Counted from the stretch's first letter, positions 34,401-48,243 are shown. The stretch is DNA of 64,000 bases from Laburnicola sp. R22_1 (GCA_014281115.1 JACONQ010000004.1:310001-374000), one strand, 5' to 3'. Notes: a model not told the origin generated them from the letters alone. Translations and numbers: made by a program.

Positions 34401-36846
34401 ACTAATTTAACTGCCTGTAGACAGCGTCTTAAAGAAGAAGTAGATATTATATTACTATTTATAGCTAAATAAAAAGGGTTAATTTTAGAATAATATAAAG
34501 GTAGTATATAGCCTTATAGGGTAAACCTCTTAAGGACAACTAGTATAGTTAAAAGAGATAACTAAATTAAGACTATTCTAAGATAGTAGATAAGAAAGGA
34601 ACGTAGAGGGCCCTTTCTTATATAAAGGGCAGTATAGAGTATAGGCCTATGCTAACTACTACGCTAACACTAACTAGAAAAGGCGCCTTTAGGAAGGTAA
34701 AAGGCGCAAATAGGGGAAATAGGGTGTGAAAGAGAGGTAATAGGGCGTGCTTGGCAGGGAGGCTAGTAAGTACTATTATAGGTAGTACCTTATAAGAAGT
34801 CTTTATATACGCCTAAAAAGAATTTATTATACTATTATTATAGAGAGTATAGCTAGCGGTAGTTATCTAGTGTTTAATTGCTAGGTAGTTAATATTAGGA
34901 TCTTTTATCTCTTTCTAAAGCATTAACTTAAGACTTCTAGTTAACTTAAATTATAGTTTGTCCTTCTAGGTCTTTGTATCTAGTCTATCTTTCCTAGCTA
35001 GACTCTTAAAAGCCTATAGGAATATCTAGATATTTATTCTATTAGAAAGGAAGAGCTTATAGAACTTCTTATATACTTATTAGAAAGCAAATAAATTATA
35101 GTAAGTCTTTTCTAGAAATTTAAAGAGTGCTTTAGGTCTATAATTTTCTTAGAAGGCCTAATTTATTTAACGCTAATTTTACGCTGCCTCTTAAGGCAGC
35201 TAAGAATAGCTTCTATAAGGTTGTCTTAATCTTCCTTATTATTATTACTTTAGTAATAGTCTATGTTTACGCAGATCTTATTATGTAGATCTTTTAGCTA
35301 ATCTGTAATACTAAGGCTAGATTAACCTTTTTTATAGTACTTATTAATATTAGGTAGCTTTATAGAGCGTCCTAGCTTAAATATACTAGAGGTGGCAAAA
35401 GTGTATTTGCCCTAAGGCACGTCTATTTAGGCACTATTAGTAAGCTTAGTTTATATATATCTAAAAACTAGAAAGTAGTAAAAAGTGTTATTTAGTTGCA
35501 AAGTAGACATTATAAGCTAGAACAAATAATAGAGTATATATTAGGGCGCTAGCTAGGGCGTATATTAGAATATAACTAAATAGAATAAGCTCCGCTTAGT
35601 TATATAAGGGTAGCGTAAACTATATAGTAGACTAGATATTTTTAAACTAGGGTTTTTAGAGGTATATAAGTATAGTGCTATAGATTATAAGTATTTTTAA
35701 TAAAAGAGAGAGCTTTATTAAAGATAAATAAGTGCTCTTTAATAGCTACATTATTAATACTATTAAAGTAGAATTAGAATCCTTTCTCTATTATATATAT
35801 TATAGTATAAGGTATCTATACCTTAAGTATAGTAAAAGCTTATTTAACTATATTAGCGTGCTTATATAAAGCCTAAATAATACTTTTCTATTTAGGGTTA
35901 TCTTTAGACTTTATAATAGCCCTAGCTACTACTTTTAATAACTCCTCTAAAAGTAGGCTTTAAGAAAAGTAATATTAAGCCTAAAGCTAATAGGTAGCAA
36001 GTAATTATTTTATTTCTAGGCTATGCTAAAGTAATTAGTCTAGTTTAAAGTATGCTAAAAACGCGCTAAACTTTCTAGTAGCTTTAAGTTTAGCTTTATT
36101 TTAGTGTGTAAGCTACTTAAAGTCTATTAGTAAAAATTTATTACTTAGCTAATCTACTTTAAGTATAGTAATATATTAATTGTGCTTAGAAGTATTATAA
36201 GAAATTCTATTAAGGTAGACCTTTCTAAGTAGTTTAACTATACTCCTCTTTTTTATAAGGCTAGGAAGGCAACTAGTTGCTTTTTTTACTTAACAAATAA
36301 TAAATTACTAGTAGGGTAGAGTAGAGAAATTCTACTATAAGTGTTATATAAACTATTATTAGTAAGGTGTAGGTAAATATCCCTCTCTATATTATCTATT
36401 CTAGAACTATCTAGGGATAAAAAGAATATAGAAAATATTCTAAAAGTCTTCTAAATTAAAAGGTAGTAGCTTACTATAGTATAGGTAGTAGTAGAGTTAA
36501 GCAAAGTAGGAGTTATAAAAAGAGTATAGTAAATAGACCTAAAGTAGTAGATTTTATATAGCGTGAAAGCTAGCGCATAGTCTAAGCTAGGTAAAAAATA
36601 AAGTATAAGATAAAATATATATAACGTTAACCTCTATATTACCTCTATAGCCTAACACTAATTTTCTAGCTCTATACCTTATGTCCTTGCTATAATAGCG
36701 CTAGAAGGTAGTTATTAGATAAGTTAGCTTTATAGAGTATAGCGTAGTAGTTATTATTTATTAATTATTATTTATATTTAGAATATTAGAACTTCTAGGG
36801 TAGCCTTTCTAAATAGATCTTAGCGTAGTATAATAACTGTCTAGTA

Positions 36847-37022
36847 TTAAAGATCTTTATCGTGTTAAGATTCTAACCAAGATCGAATTCGCACTATATA
36901 CAGAGAGCAGTAAAATAGGAGGCACTAAAACCTAGCACCTAGCACACAGTAGTAGTAACAAAATATACACAAAATAATAATAATTTCGTTGTTAACGTTT
37001 TGCACGACGGTATCGTTAATGG
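36847..37022 (-). mobile_element. short young retroposon copy (176 bp) within LTR subrepeats
   Basis: Flanked by TAGTA at 36842-36846 and 37023-37027; removing it joins a normal ~101 bp subrepeat. The insert keeps many CA dinucleotides (e.g. CACCTAGCACACAG), unlike its surroundings, so it is younger. Its sequence is the same as one end of the elements at 50244-51634 and 53262-54479, so it is probably a truncated copy of that family. Confidence 0.65.
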
Positions 37023-37570
37023 TAGTATAACTATCTAGTATAACTAGTAACTTATAAACTAATACACCCTTACTAACTTATAGTAGGCAAAGGAGTATAA
37101 AAGCGGCCTCTTAAGTAGACCTTAGTGTAGTATAATAACTATCTAGTATAACTAGTAACTAATAAACTAATATACCCTTACTAACTTATAGTAGATAGAG
37201 GAGTTATATTAGTAGTCTTATAGATCTTAGGTAGTATAACAACTATCTAGTATAACTAGTAACTAACCTAATACACTCTTACCTACTTATAGTAGGTAGA
37301 GAAGTTATATTAGTAGTTTTATAGACCTTAGGTAGTATAATAACTATTTAGTATAACTAGTAACTAACCTAATATACTCTTATCTACTTAAAGCGGGTAG
37401 AGGAGTTATATTAGTAGTCTTATAGACCTTAGCGCAAAACTACTATTTAGTATAACTAGTAACTAATAAACTAATATACTCTTACCTACTTATAGTAGGC
37501 AAAGAAGTTATATTAGTTGTCTTATAAACCTTAGGTAACTGCCTAGTATAACTAGTAACTAATAAGGTAA
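37023..37570 (-). repeat. ~101 bp subrepeat array in LTR
   Basis: About five tandem units of the same subrepeat as at 33836-34400, belonging to the 5' LTR of the minus-strand retroelement. Confidence 0.85.
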
Positions 37571-37957
37571 AACTTCTACTAATTTAACTACCTATAGGCA
37601 GCGTCTTAAGGGAGAAGTAAATATTATATTACTATTTATAGCTAAATAAAAAGGTTAATCTTAAAATAATATAAGGGCGGTATACAACCTAATAGGGCTA
37701 ACCTATTAGGAATAGCTAGAATAGTTAAAAGAGCTAGTTAAATTAATGCTATTCTAAAATAGTAGATAAGAAAGGGATATAAGAGGCCCTTTCTCATATA
37801 AAAGGCGGCGTAGGGTATAGGTCTATGCTAGCTACACGCTAATGCTAACTAGAAAAGGCGCCTTTAGAAAGGTAAAAGGCGTAAATAGGGGAAAATAGGG
37901 TGTAAAAAAAAGGTAATAGAATGTGCTTAGTAGGAAGGCCGGTATAAAACTGCTATA

Positions 37958-38480
37958 ATACTTACTATAAGTAAGTAAGAGTGTATTTGATTAGTTACTA
38001 GTTGTGCTAGGTAGTTATTATACTACCTAAGGTCTATAAGACTACTAATATAACTTTTTTATTTACTATAAGTAGGTAAGGGTGTATTAGATTAGTTACT
38101 AGTTATGCTAAATAGTTATTACACTACTTAAGGTCTATAAAACTACTAATATAACTTCTTTGCTTATTATAAGTTAGTAAGAGTATATTAGGTTAGTTAC
38201 TAGTTATGCTAGATAGTTATTATACTACCTAAGGTTTATAAAACTACTAATATAACTTCTCTACCTACTATAAGTTAGTAAGGGTATATTAGTTTATTAA
38301 TTACTAGTTATGCTAGATAGTTATTATACTACGCTAAGGTCTATTTAAGAAGCTACTTCTATACTTTTCTATCTACTATAAGTTGGTAAGAGTATATTAG
38401 TTTATTAGTTACTAGTTATAGTAGGTAGTTATTATACTACACTAAGGTCTATTTAAAAAGACTACTCTAGAAGTCCTAAT
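37958..38480 (+). repeat. ~101 bp subrepeat array, plus orientation
   Basis: Five units of the LTR subrepeat in the orientation opposite to 37023-37570, forming a large inverted repeat around 37950. Confidence 0.8.
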
Positions 38481-41400
38481 ATTTTAAACATAAATAATAA
38501 TTAATAAATAATAACTTCTATGGTATACCCTATAGAGCTAACTTGTCTAATAATTACCTTTTAGTGCTATTATAGTAAGGGCATAAGATATAAAGCTAGA
38601 GAATTAGAGTTAAGCTATAGAGGTAATATAGAGATTAAAGTTTTATATATTTTATTTTATACTTTATTTTTACCTAGCTTAGACTATATACTAGCTTATA
38701 TACTATATAAAATTTACTACCCTAAGTCTATTTACTATATTCTTTTTATAACCTCTACTTTACTTAACCTTATTACTATCTATACTATAGCAAGCTGCCG
38801 CCTTTTAATCTAAAAGACTTCTAGAATACTTTCTATATTCTTTCTATCTCTAAATAGTTTTAGAATAGATAAGATAAAGGGGACGTTTGCCTACACTCTA
38901 CTAATAATAGTTTATATAATACTTATAGTAGAATTTTTCTACTTTACCTTACTAGTAATTAATTATCTATTAATTAAGAAAAGTAACTAATAGTTACTTC
39001 TAAGACTACTAGTCGCCTTTCTAGTATTATAAAAAAGAGAAGTATAGTTAAACTACTTAGAAAGATCTACTTTAATAGAATTTCTTATAATGCTCTTAAG
39101 TATATTTAATATATTATTATACTTAAAGTAGATTAGCTAGGTAATAAATTTTTACTAATGAATCTTAAGTAGCTTATATACTAAGGCAAAGCTAAACTTA
39201 AAGCTACTAGGAAGTTTAGCACATTTTTAGCACAATTTAAACTAGACTAATTACTTTAGTATAGCTTAGAAATAAAATAATTACTTACTACCTATTAGCT
39301 ATAGGCTTAATATTACTTTTCTTAAGGCCTACTTTTAAAGAAGTTACTAGAGTTAGTAGCTAGGACTATTATAAAGTCTAAAGATAATCCTAAATAGGGA
39401 AGTATTATTTAGGCTTTATATAAGCGCGCTAATATATTTAAATAAGCTTTTATTATACTTAAAGTATAGATACCTTATACTATAATATATATAATAGAGA
39501 AAGGATTCTAATTCTCCTCTAATTGTACTAACAATATAGCTATTAAAGAGAACTTATTTACTTTTAATAAAGCTCTCCCTTCTATTAAAGATATTTATAA
39601 TCTGTGGTGCCGCACTTATATATTTCTAAAAACTCTATCCTAGGAATATTTAATTTATTATATAATTTACGCTGCCCTTATATAACTAAGTAGAGCTTAT
39701 TCTATTTAGTTATATTCTACTATACGCCCTAGCTAGTACTTTAATACACACTTTATTATTTACCCTAGCTTATAATATCTACTCTATAACTAGATAATAT
39801 ATTTTTTTATTTTCTAGTCTCTAGATATGTGTAAACTAAGCTTACTAATAGTGCCTAAATAAATATACTCTAGAGTAAATATACTTTTACTACCCCTAGT
39901 ATATCTAAGCTAGAATGCTTTATAAAGCTACTTAATATTAATAAGTACTATAGAAAAGGTTAATCTAGCCTTAGTATTAAAGATTAGCTAAAGGATATAC
40001 GTAATAAGATTTGTATAAATATAGACTATTACTAAGGTAATAATAATAAAGAAGATTAAAATAACTTTATAGAAGCTATTTTTAGCTACCTTAAAGGCGC
40101 GCCTTAAAAGGTAGCGTAAAATTAGTATTAAATAAATTATGCTCTCTAAGAAGATTATAGACCTAAAGCACTTTTTAAATTTCTAGAAGAGACTTACTAT
40201 AATCTCTTTACTCCCTAATAGATATGTAAGAAATTTTATAAGCTTTTTCTCTCTAATAGATTAAACACTTAAATATTTCTATAGGCTTTTAAAAGTCTAG
40301 CTAGAAAAGGTAAACTAAATATAAAAACTTAGAAGGATAAATTATAACTTAAGTTAACTAAAAGTCTTAAGTTAATATTTTAGAAAGAGATAGAAGAGTC
40401 TAATATTAACTACCTAGTAATTAAATGCTAAATAACTATAGCTAGCTACACTCTTTATAATAATAATATAATAAATCCTTTCTAGGCCTATATAAGAACT
40501 TTTTATAAGGTACTACTCTTTAGATTAATACCCTTATATATAGCAACTAGAAAACAAACACTTTATTCTAGACTTACTTTTTTTTACTCTTTATAATTAG
40601 ACTAAAGTATAGTATATAAAGTATAATGCCTACTTTAGCTATAGTAAGAAACTTAAAAGTCTACACTTACGCTACTACTCTAAGGCAGCTATATAAGCAA
40701 ATATAGAAGTAGAGAATAATTTTAATTTAAATAAACTTAGTATTGTCTACTACTCTAATTTAGAGGTAAGTAATTTATTAAATAATAAGGCTTTCAATAT
40801 ATACTACTAGACTACTCTTATCTACTAGCTTATATAGGAGCTACTAAACTAATTAATTTAAATAAACTATAATTTTAACTATAAAATATAGATACTAAAC
40901 TAAAACTACTACCTATAGATAGTAAGATAGCAAAAGCTTCTAAGCTATTTAGAGGCCCCTAGCTAGTTATACTAGTGTAAATTAAATTCTAAGAGTTAGC
41001 TTTTAGGTTATAAGCCTTAATAAATACTAGTACTAGTTCTTATAACTTTATTATTTTAAGGTATATAAAGGCTGTTTAAAAATAGCTTAAAGCGAAACTA
41101 CTCTACCTAATAATGCTAATTCCCCTTAAGAACTTTGTAAGAAAGAGAAGTGTAAAAGTAGATATTTATCTTATAGTCTAGCTTAATATTAATAGATATA
41201 GTATTACTATATAGTTTATTTTCTATAAAATAGGGGACTATAATCTTATTATTAGTAGGAAACTTTTAAGCAAACTAACTGCCTAGTTAATACTTAAGAC
41301 CACTACCTTTATTAGAAAGATAATAAGAATTTAACCTTTACTAGTAACCTTATTCTACTATAAACTTTTTTACTACCTAACCCTTTCTACTAGAATAACA

Positions 41401-43070
41401 CTACCTAATAGAATAGTCTACTTAAAAAGTAAAACTATACCTACTAAATAACTTACTTATTAAAAGCTAACTAGAGTATCTCTAAAGAGATCTCTATCTA
41501 GCTTCCTAGCCTTACTATCTTAGTTATTAGAACGTACTTAAAGGCTTACTAAAAACTAAGCTATAATAACGCCTTTAATAAAGATAGTAGCATTAAGGCT
41601 ATTAAGATACCTTTCTTAAATAAAGAACTATTAGATAATAAATTACCTTTTAGTTAATCTCTTCCTACTACCTAAAAAAGCTACTAGCAAAACTAGTCCC
41701 TAGGAATTGTGTAGTAGAATCTAGGTCTTATCTCTAACTCTAAACCTAGAGACTATAAACCTACTAGAAAAGCTAATCTATAAATTAGGCAGCTCTTACC
41801 TATAGAATTAACTAATTAATTAAAACCACCCTAGCTAAAATAACCTAAATTAGCACCCTTTTGCCCTACTAAATTACGAACCTAGTAAAAAAACTTAGTA
41901 TTACTTACTATAGTAATAGCCCTAAAGATTATAGCGCTACCTATTATAGTAGTAGATTAGAAAATGAAGACTTTATCTATTATAATAATCTTTCTAATAA
42001 TAACTCTAAATTTACTAATCTAATTAACCTTAAGTCTAATTTCTTATAGAAAGGATACTTAAATAATAAATCTAATAGTAAACTATGTAATAAAATCTTC
42101 TAAAACGCTAATAATTAGGCGCTGCCCCTTAACTATTAGCCCTTACTTTAATTTACTAGTTACCTAACTTGTTTTATCTCTAGGGATACTCTAAGCTACT
42201 AAAATAGGTGGCCTAGTTTACTACTAGTTAAGCAGCTTCCTAGCTAGCCTACTATACGCAGGCACCTATTACTTTTAGTGTCTTTACCTCTAGTAGCTCT
42301 TTTACTAGCTAGCTTACTACTACTTTAGTAGTATTCTAACTAATATATATATATAGGGCACCTATAACTTTTAGCACTTTTACCCCTAGACGTTCCTACT
42401 GCTACTAGTAGCACCTACAGCTTTAGAAGCTACTCTACCCTAATTAAAAACTATATAGTTAGGTTAGTATATTTTTTAACACTCTTCTATAGTGTAATAG
42501 TTATATGCTAGTCTTTCTGCTAATTACACTCTATTACCTTTCTTTTATACCCTATTTTCTTCTATCTATGCTTTTTACTTTTTTAAAGGCGCCTTTTCTA
42601 GTTAGTATTAGTACGTAGCTAGTATAGGCCTACACTCTATGCTACCCTCTATATAAAAAAGGGTCTCCTACATCCCTTTTTTATCTACTATCTTAGAATA
42701 GTATTAATTTAACTAGCTTTTTTAAATATTCTAGTTATTTCTAATAGGTAAGCTTTATAAGGCTATATACCACTCTTATATTATTCTAAGATTAACCTTT
42801 ATATTTAGCTATAGATAGTAATATAATATTTACTTCTCCCTTAAGACGCCACCTATAGGCGGTTAAATTAGTAAAAGTTTTACCTTATTAGTTACTAGTT
42901 GTGCTAGGCGGTTGCCTAAGGTCTATAATATTGCTAATATAACTCCTCTGCCCACTATAAGTTAGTAAGGGTATATTAGTTTATTAGTTACTAGTTATAC
43001 TAGGCAGTTATTATACTACGCTACGGTCTATTTAAAGAGGCTGCTCTAAAAGTTCTAATATTCTAAATAT
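37958..43070 (+). mobile_element. RIP-degraded LTR retroelement, plus orientation
   Basis: A truncated 5' LTR consisting of subrepeats (37958-38510) is followed by about 4 kb of internal region (38510-42490) and a 3' LTR (42490-43070). It abuts the minus copy head to head at about 37950. The segment around 39950-40290 matches the reverse of 34990-35400, so both carry the same former gene region. All frames are closed by stops. Confidence 0.65.
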
Positions 43071-45300
43071 AAATAATAATTAATAAATAATAACTATTGT
43101 GCTATACTCTATAGAGCTAACTTGCCTAATAACTACCTTTTAGTGCTATTATAGTAACGGCATAAGGTATAAAGCTAGAAAAGTAGAATTAGACTATAGA
43201 GGTAATATAGATATTAAAGTTTTATATATTTTATTTTATACTTTATTTTTTACCTAGCTTAGACTATATACTAGCTCGCACGCTATATAAAACCTACTAC
43301 CTTAGGTTTATTTACTATACCCTCTCTATAATCCCTACTTTACTTAACCCTATTATTACCTATACTATAGTAAGCTACTACTTTTTAATTTGAAAGACTT
43401 TTATAATACTTTCTATATTCTCTCTACTCCTAAATAGTTCTAGGATAAATAATATAGAGGAGAACATTTACTTATACCCTACTAATAATAGTTTATAAAA
43501 CACTTATAGTAAAATTCCTCTACTTTACTTTACTAGCGATTTATTATTTATTAAGTAAGAGAAGTAACTAATAGTTACTTTTAAGACTACTAGTTACCTT
43601 CCTAGCCTTACAAAAAAAATAAGTATAGTTAAACTACTTAGAAAGGTCTACCTTAATAAAATTTCTTATAATACTTTTAAGTATAATTAAGATATTGCTA
43701 CACTTAAAATAGATTAGCTAGATAACAAATTTTTACTAATAGACTTTAAATAGCTTATACACTAAGATAAAGCTAAACGTAAATCTACTAGAAAGTTTAG
43801 CGCGTTTTTAGCGTAATTTAAACTAGACTAATTACTCTAATATAGTCTAGAAATAAAATAATTACTTACTACCTATTAGCTTTAGGATTAATATTGCTTT
43901 TCTTAAGGCCTACTTTTAATAAAATTACTAGAATTAGTAGCTAAAGCTATTATAAAGTCTAAAAATAACCCTAAATAAAAAAGTATTATTTAGGCTTTAT
44001 ATAAGCGCGCTAATATATTTAAATAAGCTTTTACTATACTTAAGATATAGACACCTTATACTATAATATATATAATAAAGAAAGGATTTTAATTCTACTC
44101 TAATAGTACTAATAACGTAGCTATTAAAGAGAACTTATTTGCCTCTTATAATAGTACTTACTAGTCTTTCTACTAAGCACGCCCTATCACCTCTCTTTTA
44201 CACCCTATTTCTCTATTTACGCCTTTTACCTTTCTAAAGGCGCCTTTTCTAGTTAGTGTTAGTATAGTAGTTAGTGTGGGCCTATGCCCTATACTGCCTT
44301 CTATATAAGAAAGGGCCTCCTACATTCCTTTTTTATTTACTATCTTAGAATAGTATTAATATAACTAGCTCTTTTAACTATTCTAGCTATCCTTAATAGG
44401 TTAGCCTTCTAAGGCTATATACCGCCCTTATATTATTCTAAGACTAACTATTTTTATTTAGCTGTAGACAGCAATACAATATCTACTTCTCTTTTAAAAT
44501 ACTACCTATAAATAGTTAAATTAGTAAAGTTTTATCTTATTAGTTACTAGTTATACTAGGCAGGTATTATACTACGCTAAGGTCTATTAAAAAAGACTAC
44601 TTCTACACTCCGCTACCTACTATAAGTTAGTAAGAGTGTATTAGTTTATTAGTTACTTTAGTGCTAGGTAGCTATTATACTACGCTAAGGTCTATTAAAA
44701 GAGGCTGCTTCTAAGTCCCTCCTCTACTTATCGCATAAGGGTAGGAACTTTATTAGTTACTAGAAAGGACCCCTAGTACTAGGAAGTTTGTATTTTACTA
44801 CCCTAAGGTCTATTAAAAAAGACTACTTCTAAGTCCCTTTTCTACTTAATGTATAAGGGTAGAAACTTTGTTAGTTACTAAAAAGAATTCTTAGCGCTAG
44901 AAGGTTTATAATTTACTACCCTAAGGTCTATTAAGAGAGGCCGCCTCTAAGTCTCTCCTTTACTTAACATATAAGAGTAGGAACTTTATTAGTTATCTTT
45001 ATAAGAGACTAGTTTAATAGATTGCGTCACTATAGTTTATTAAAAGAGATTGCTCTAAGTTGCAAAAGTAGTAGTACTACTTTATACTAGTAGAATTAAG
45101 ATACTACTAAGGCCTATTTAGAGAGGCTAGAATTCTAAGTCTACTAGCTACTAGTTATAACGTAAGTAGTAGGAAGTTCTATTAGTTATTCCTATAAGAC
45201 TTTATACTCTAGTTTAATAGGTTATATCTAAATCTACTAAAAGAGATTCCCTTAGTCTATTTAAAGGCTACCCTAAATATTAATAAATAATAATAAATAA
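43070..45300 (+). mobile_element. second plus-strand retroelement copy, truncated internal region plus long LTR
   Basis: Internal sequence 43070-44140 repeats the start of 38510 onward, then breaks off into an LTR at 44146-45300. That LTR is about 1.15 kb: unique part to 44540, then diverged subrepeats. It shares the LTR at 42490-43070 with the upstream copy. Confidence 0.6.
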
Positions 45301-46120
45301 CAACTGCGTTACCTCTAACGACTAATTTGCCTATAATACCTAATTAGCGTTATACTATAAGGGCTAAAGGCACTAAGTAAGAGGAGTTAGAATTAGGCTT
45401 TAGAGGCGCTATAGCGCTATCTACAAAGATTTTATATAAGTAATACTTTTACTCTTTCTATAAGGCGCCCTACCTTACTTACTAAGCGTGCTATCTTACA
45501 CTTATAAGATACCTAGACCTACTAAATCTAGATACTCTACTACGCCTAACTATTAATCTCTTAGGTAATTCTTTTTATTTTCTTTTACTTTCTTTATAAT
45601 AGACGCCCCTTATAAACCGCTTAGCTACTTAGAAAATCTAGACACTAGGTTGCCCTAGTTCTAATCTTACTAAGTGGCTTTATTTAGTCTGCCCTAATTT
45701 TTTACTACTCTACCTTACTAAGTAGCCTTATATACCCTACCCTAATTTTTTGCTACTTTAGACTTTAGTTAAGCTTATATTTAAATTAGGGTAGCACTAG
45801 TTATAGGAATCTACTCTCTTTACTATAATTGCCCTAGCCCTTACTTACTACCTATTAAGTATTTAGCTAAATAACTAATTACTAGGCTATTAATATTAGA
45901 AAGAGAAACATCAAAGACCTTTTAGTATACAGTACAACGCTGTAAGAGAAAGCTATAGGCTATTAATATTGCCTAGCTATCTTCTAGTTTAGCTTATTAA
46001 TAGATTATAGTTAAATATCTCTATTACAACCCTACTTCGGCCTTAAACTTACTAGTAGTTAGCCTTTAAATCTAATAACTCTATACTATTATCCCCTAAA
46101 GGTCCTAAAATTAATATATA

Positions 46121-46225
46121 CAGTAGGGTGACATAAAAAAAGTGCCTAGTAAAAAGATACCTTTTTAAAAGTTATATAACTAAGTGAGTTTTAATACTAT
46201 GTAAATAAAAAGTATACGGTTTTAA
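46121..46225 (+). repeat. left terminal inverted repeat of Tc1 element
   Basis: Pairs with the reverse complement of 48139-48243 with about nine mismatches, most of them transitions. Confidence 0.85.
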
Positions 46226-46572
46226 AGACGAAATAGAGAAAATTAAGATTAGGTACAAGTTACGTGCTTACTAAGCAGGATCCTTAAGGTATCTATCTCT
46301 AAACTTAGTGTTTCTAAAAAGTCAATTTTTAAGGCGTTATGACTTTTTTATTTAGTATGCTACTAGGCTAATATTTTTACTAGCTATTCTAGGCCTGGTG
46401 TAGATTACGTAGGCAAAGTTTTGGAGTACTTATATAACTTAATTAAGAAATTATTTATGGTTAAAAAATTACGTGATTTTAAAAGTTAATTAAATCACGT
46501 GATTTATTACTAAGATTATAGTATAATATAGTATCTTTTGTCTAGTAAATTTTCTCTTTTATATTTCCTCGA

Positions 46573-47847
46573 ATGGAGCCAAAATTGTCAAAACTCGAAA
46601 GTCAAATTTCTTTACTTAAAAAAGCAAATACTTCTAATTCTACTATGGCTACTACCCTTAATAAGCCTCTACAATCTATTAAGACTGGTATTAGACGTAT
46701 TAATAAGAAAAATAAGGGAGATAACTTATTAAAAGGGGTAAAACAGGGGAGAGTAACTAAGGTTACTTCTAGGAAGAAACGAGTTATTAATAGGGATTTA
46801 ACTAAAAGCCCTAAGAAGAAAAATAAGAGGCTATTAGAAGAGAATAGTTTTGGCTTTACTAAGAGGACGTTACAGAGAGTTTTAAAAAGGAGAAGACTAT
46901 TCTTTTAACGTCTCTAAGAAAAAGGCCTATTTAACTAAAGAAAAAGCTAAAAGAAGAGAATTCTGCGCTAAATAGATAGTTAAGGAGCTAGAAAATATTA
47001 ACTTTGCTAAAGTTATATTTTCTGACGAGTCTACTATCCAAAGGGGGCATAGTAATAGGCAAGAATATATAAGAAAAAGGGGAAAATCGAAAATTACGTC
47101 TGAACAGCGCAAAAACCAAATAACTAGTAAGTTATTATTTTCTTTTAAATTCTAGAATTATAGAGCCCTCTTCTCTCTATAATTGGGCTATTTTACTTTT
47201 TTTATATCTTTTTTTCTTGAGCTAGTACTAATTCACTGAAAGCGCGAGATATTTCTATCTCAGTCTGGGGCTGTATTTGGATAGGAGGACGTTCTAAACT
47301 AGTGTTTTTAAGGGACCCTATTAAAACTAGGACCTTTAATAACACTAGATATATACAGGAGTATTTAAATCTTATCTCAAAACCTCTTTTAAAAAGAGGT
47401 AAGTAAAGTACCCCTTCTTCTTCTTTCTTCTTTTTTCTTTTAATATATATAATATATATATATATATTATATAATTTATAATCTTATTCTTTATACTAAT
47501 TATAACTAGGCTGGAAATTTCAACAGGATAATTCGAAGATCCACGAAACTCCACAGGTGAAAAGGTGGTTTTCTAGGAATAAAGTCTTTGTTTTTGGACA
47601 TCCACCCTATTCACTAGACTTAAATCCTATAGAAAATGTTTGGAGTCTATTAAAAGATAGGCTAGGAAAAAGAAATAGGGCTTCTTTAGGCTTTGGCACT
47701 AGTAAATCTAGTGTAGAAGCCTTTAAAAGAGCTATACAAGAGGAGTGGGATTTAATTCCACAGGAGGCTATACATCATTGTATACTATCTTTGCCTAAGC
47801 GTTATAATGACGTTATAGAGGCTAAAGGATGGTATACTAAGTACTAG
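46573..47847 (+). pseudogene. Tc1-family transposase, nearly intact, two probable introns
   Basis: An N-terminal DNA-binding region runs from MEPKLSKLESQISLLKK. A one-base shift at the A-run 46884-46888 and a TAG at 46973-46975 (position of an expected Trp; TGG to TAG is a RIP-type change) break it. The catalytic residues are present: FSDEST (first Asp), FQQDNSKIH (second Asp) and DLNPIENVW (Glu), with 34 residues between the last two. Probable introns are 47127 to about 47242 and 47399-47509 (GTAAGT...CTAG); the second restores RG-WKFQQDN. The C-terminus ends IEAKGWYTKY at 47847. Probably inactive by itself, but only two lesions are seen. Confidence 0.85.
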
Positions 47848-48138
47848 TTATATATTATTTACTAGTTCTATCTAATTGTTTAATTTTAATTAATTTTTAT
47901 CCTTTTCCTTATAATTATTATTTCTATGAATAAACCTATAATAAAAATTAGGTTATATAATCCTTATAGACTGGACTATAATATATACAAGTTATAGAAT
48001 TTTATCTACGTAGAAAAAAAGTTATATGGAGTCAAAGTTTTAAGAAAATATTCCCTTAACTTTACTAAGATACCTCTAGTTAGCGCTGATTATTAAGCTC
48101 TTACTAACCTTTTATACTAAATCCCCTAACCCTCCTCC

Positions 48139-48243
48139 CTAAAACGGTATAATTTTTATTTACATAGTATTAAAACTCACCTAGTTACATAACTTTTAAA
48201 AAGTTATCTTTTTACTAGGCGCTTTTTTTGTGTCACCCTACTG
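48139..48243 (-). repeat. right terminal inverted repeat of Tc1 element
   Basis: Reverse complement of the left repeat; ends CCCTACTG before the TA target duplicate. Confidence 0.85.

Larger units (their letters stand above)
33830..37950 (-). mobile_element. RIP-degraded LTR retroelement, minus orientation
   Basis: Read leftwards: 5' LTR about 37950-36760, internal region 36760-34790, 3' LTR 34790-33830. The LTR ends and the start of the internal region align with the + copy at 37958-43070. The internal part is only about 2 kb, shorter than in the + copy, so it is internally deleted. Stops saturate all frames. I cannot assign it to copia or gypsy from the decayed sequence. Confidence 0.65.
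46121..48243 (+). mobile_element. Tc1-type (DD34E) DNA transposon
   Basis: Terminal inverted repeats of about 105 bp begin CAGTAGGGTGACA at each end. TA duplicates flank it (46119-46120, 48244-48245). It interrupts a retroelement relic whose uninterrupted counterparts exist in reverse at about 33037-33069 and 51911-51950. The element keeps many CA/TG steps and long open frames, so it arrived after most RIP in the island. Several differences between the two inverted repeats are C-to-T or G-to-A, hinting at slight RIP. Confidence 0.92.
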
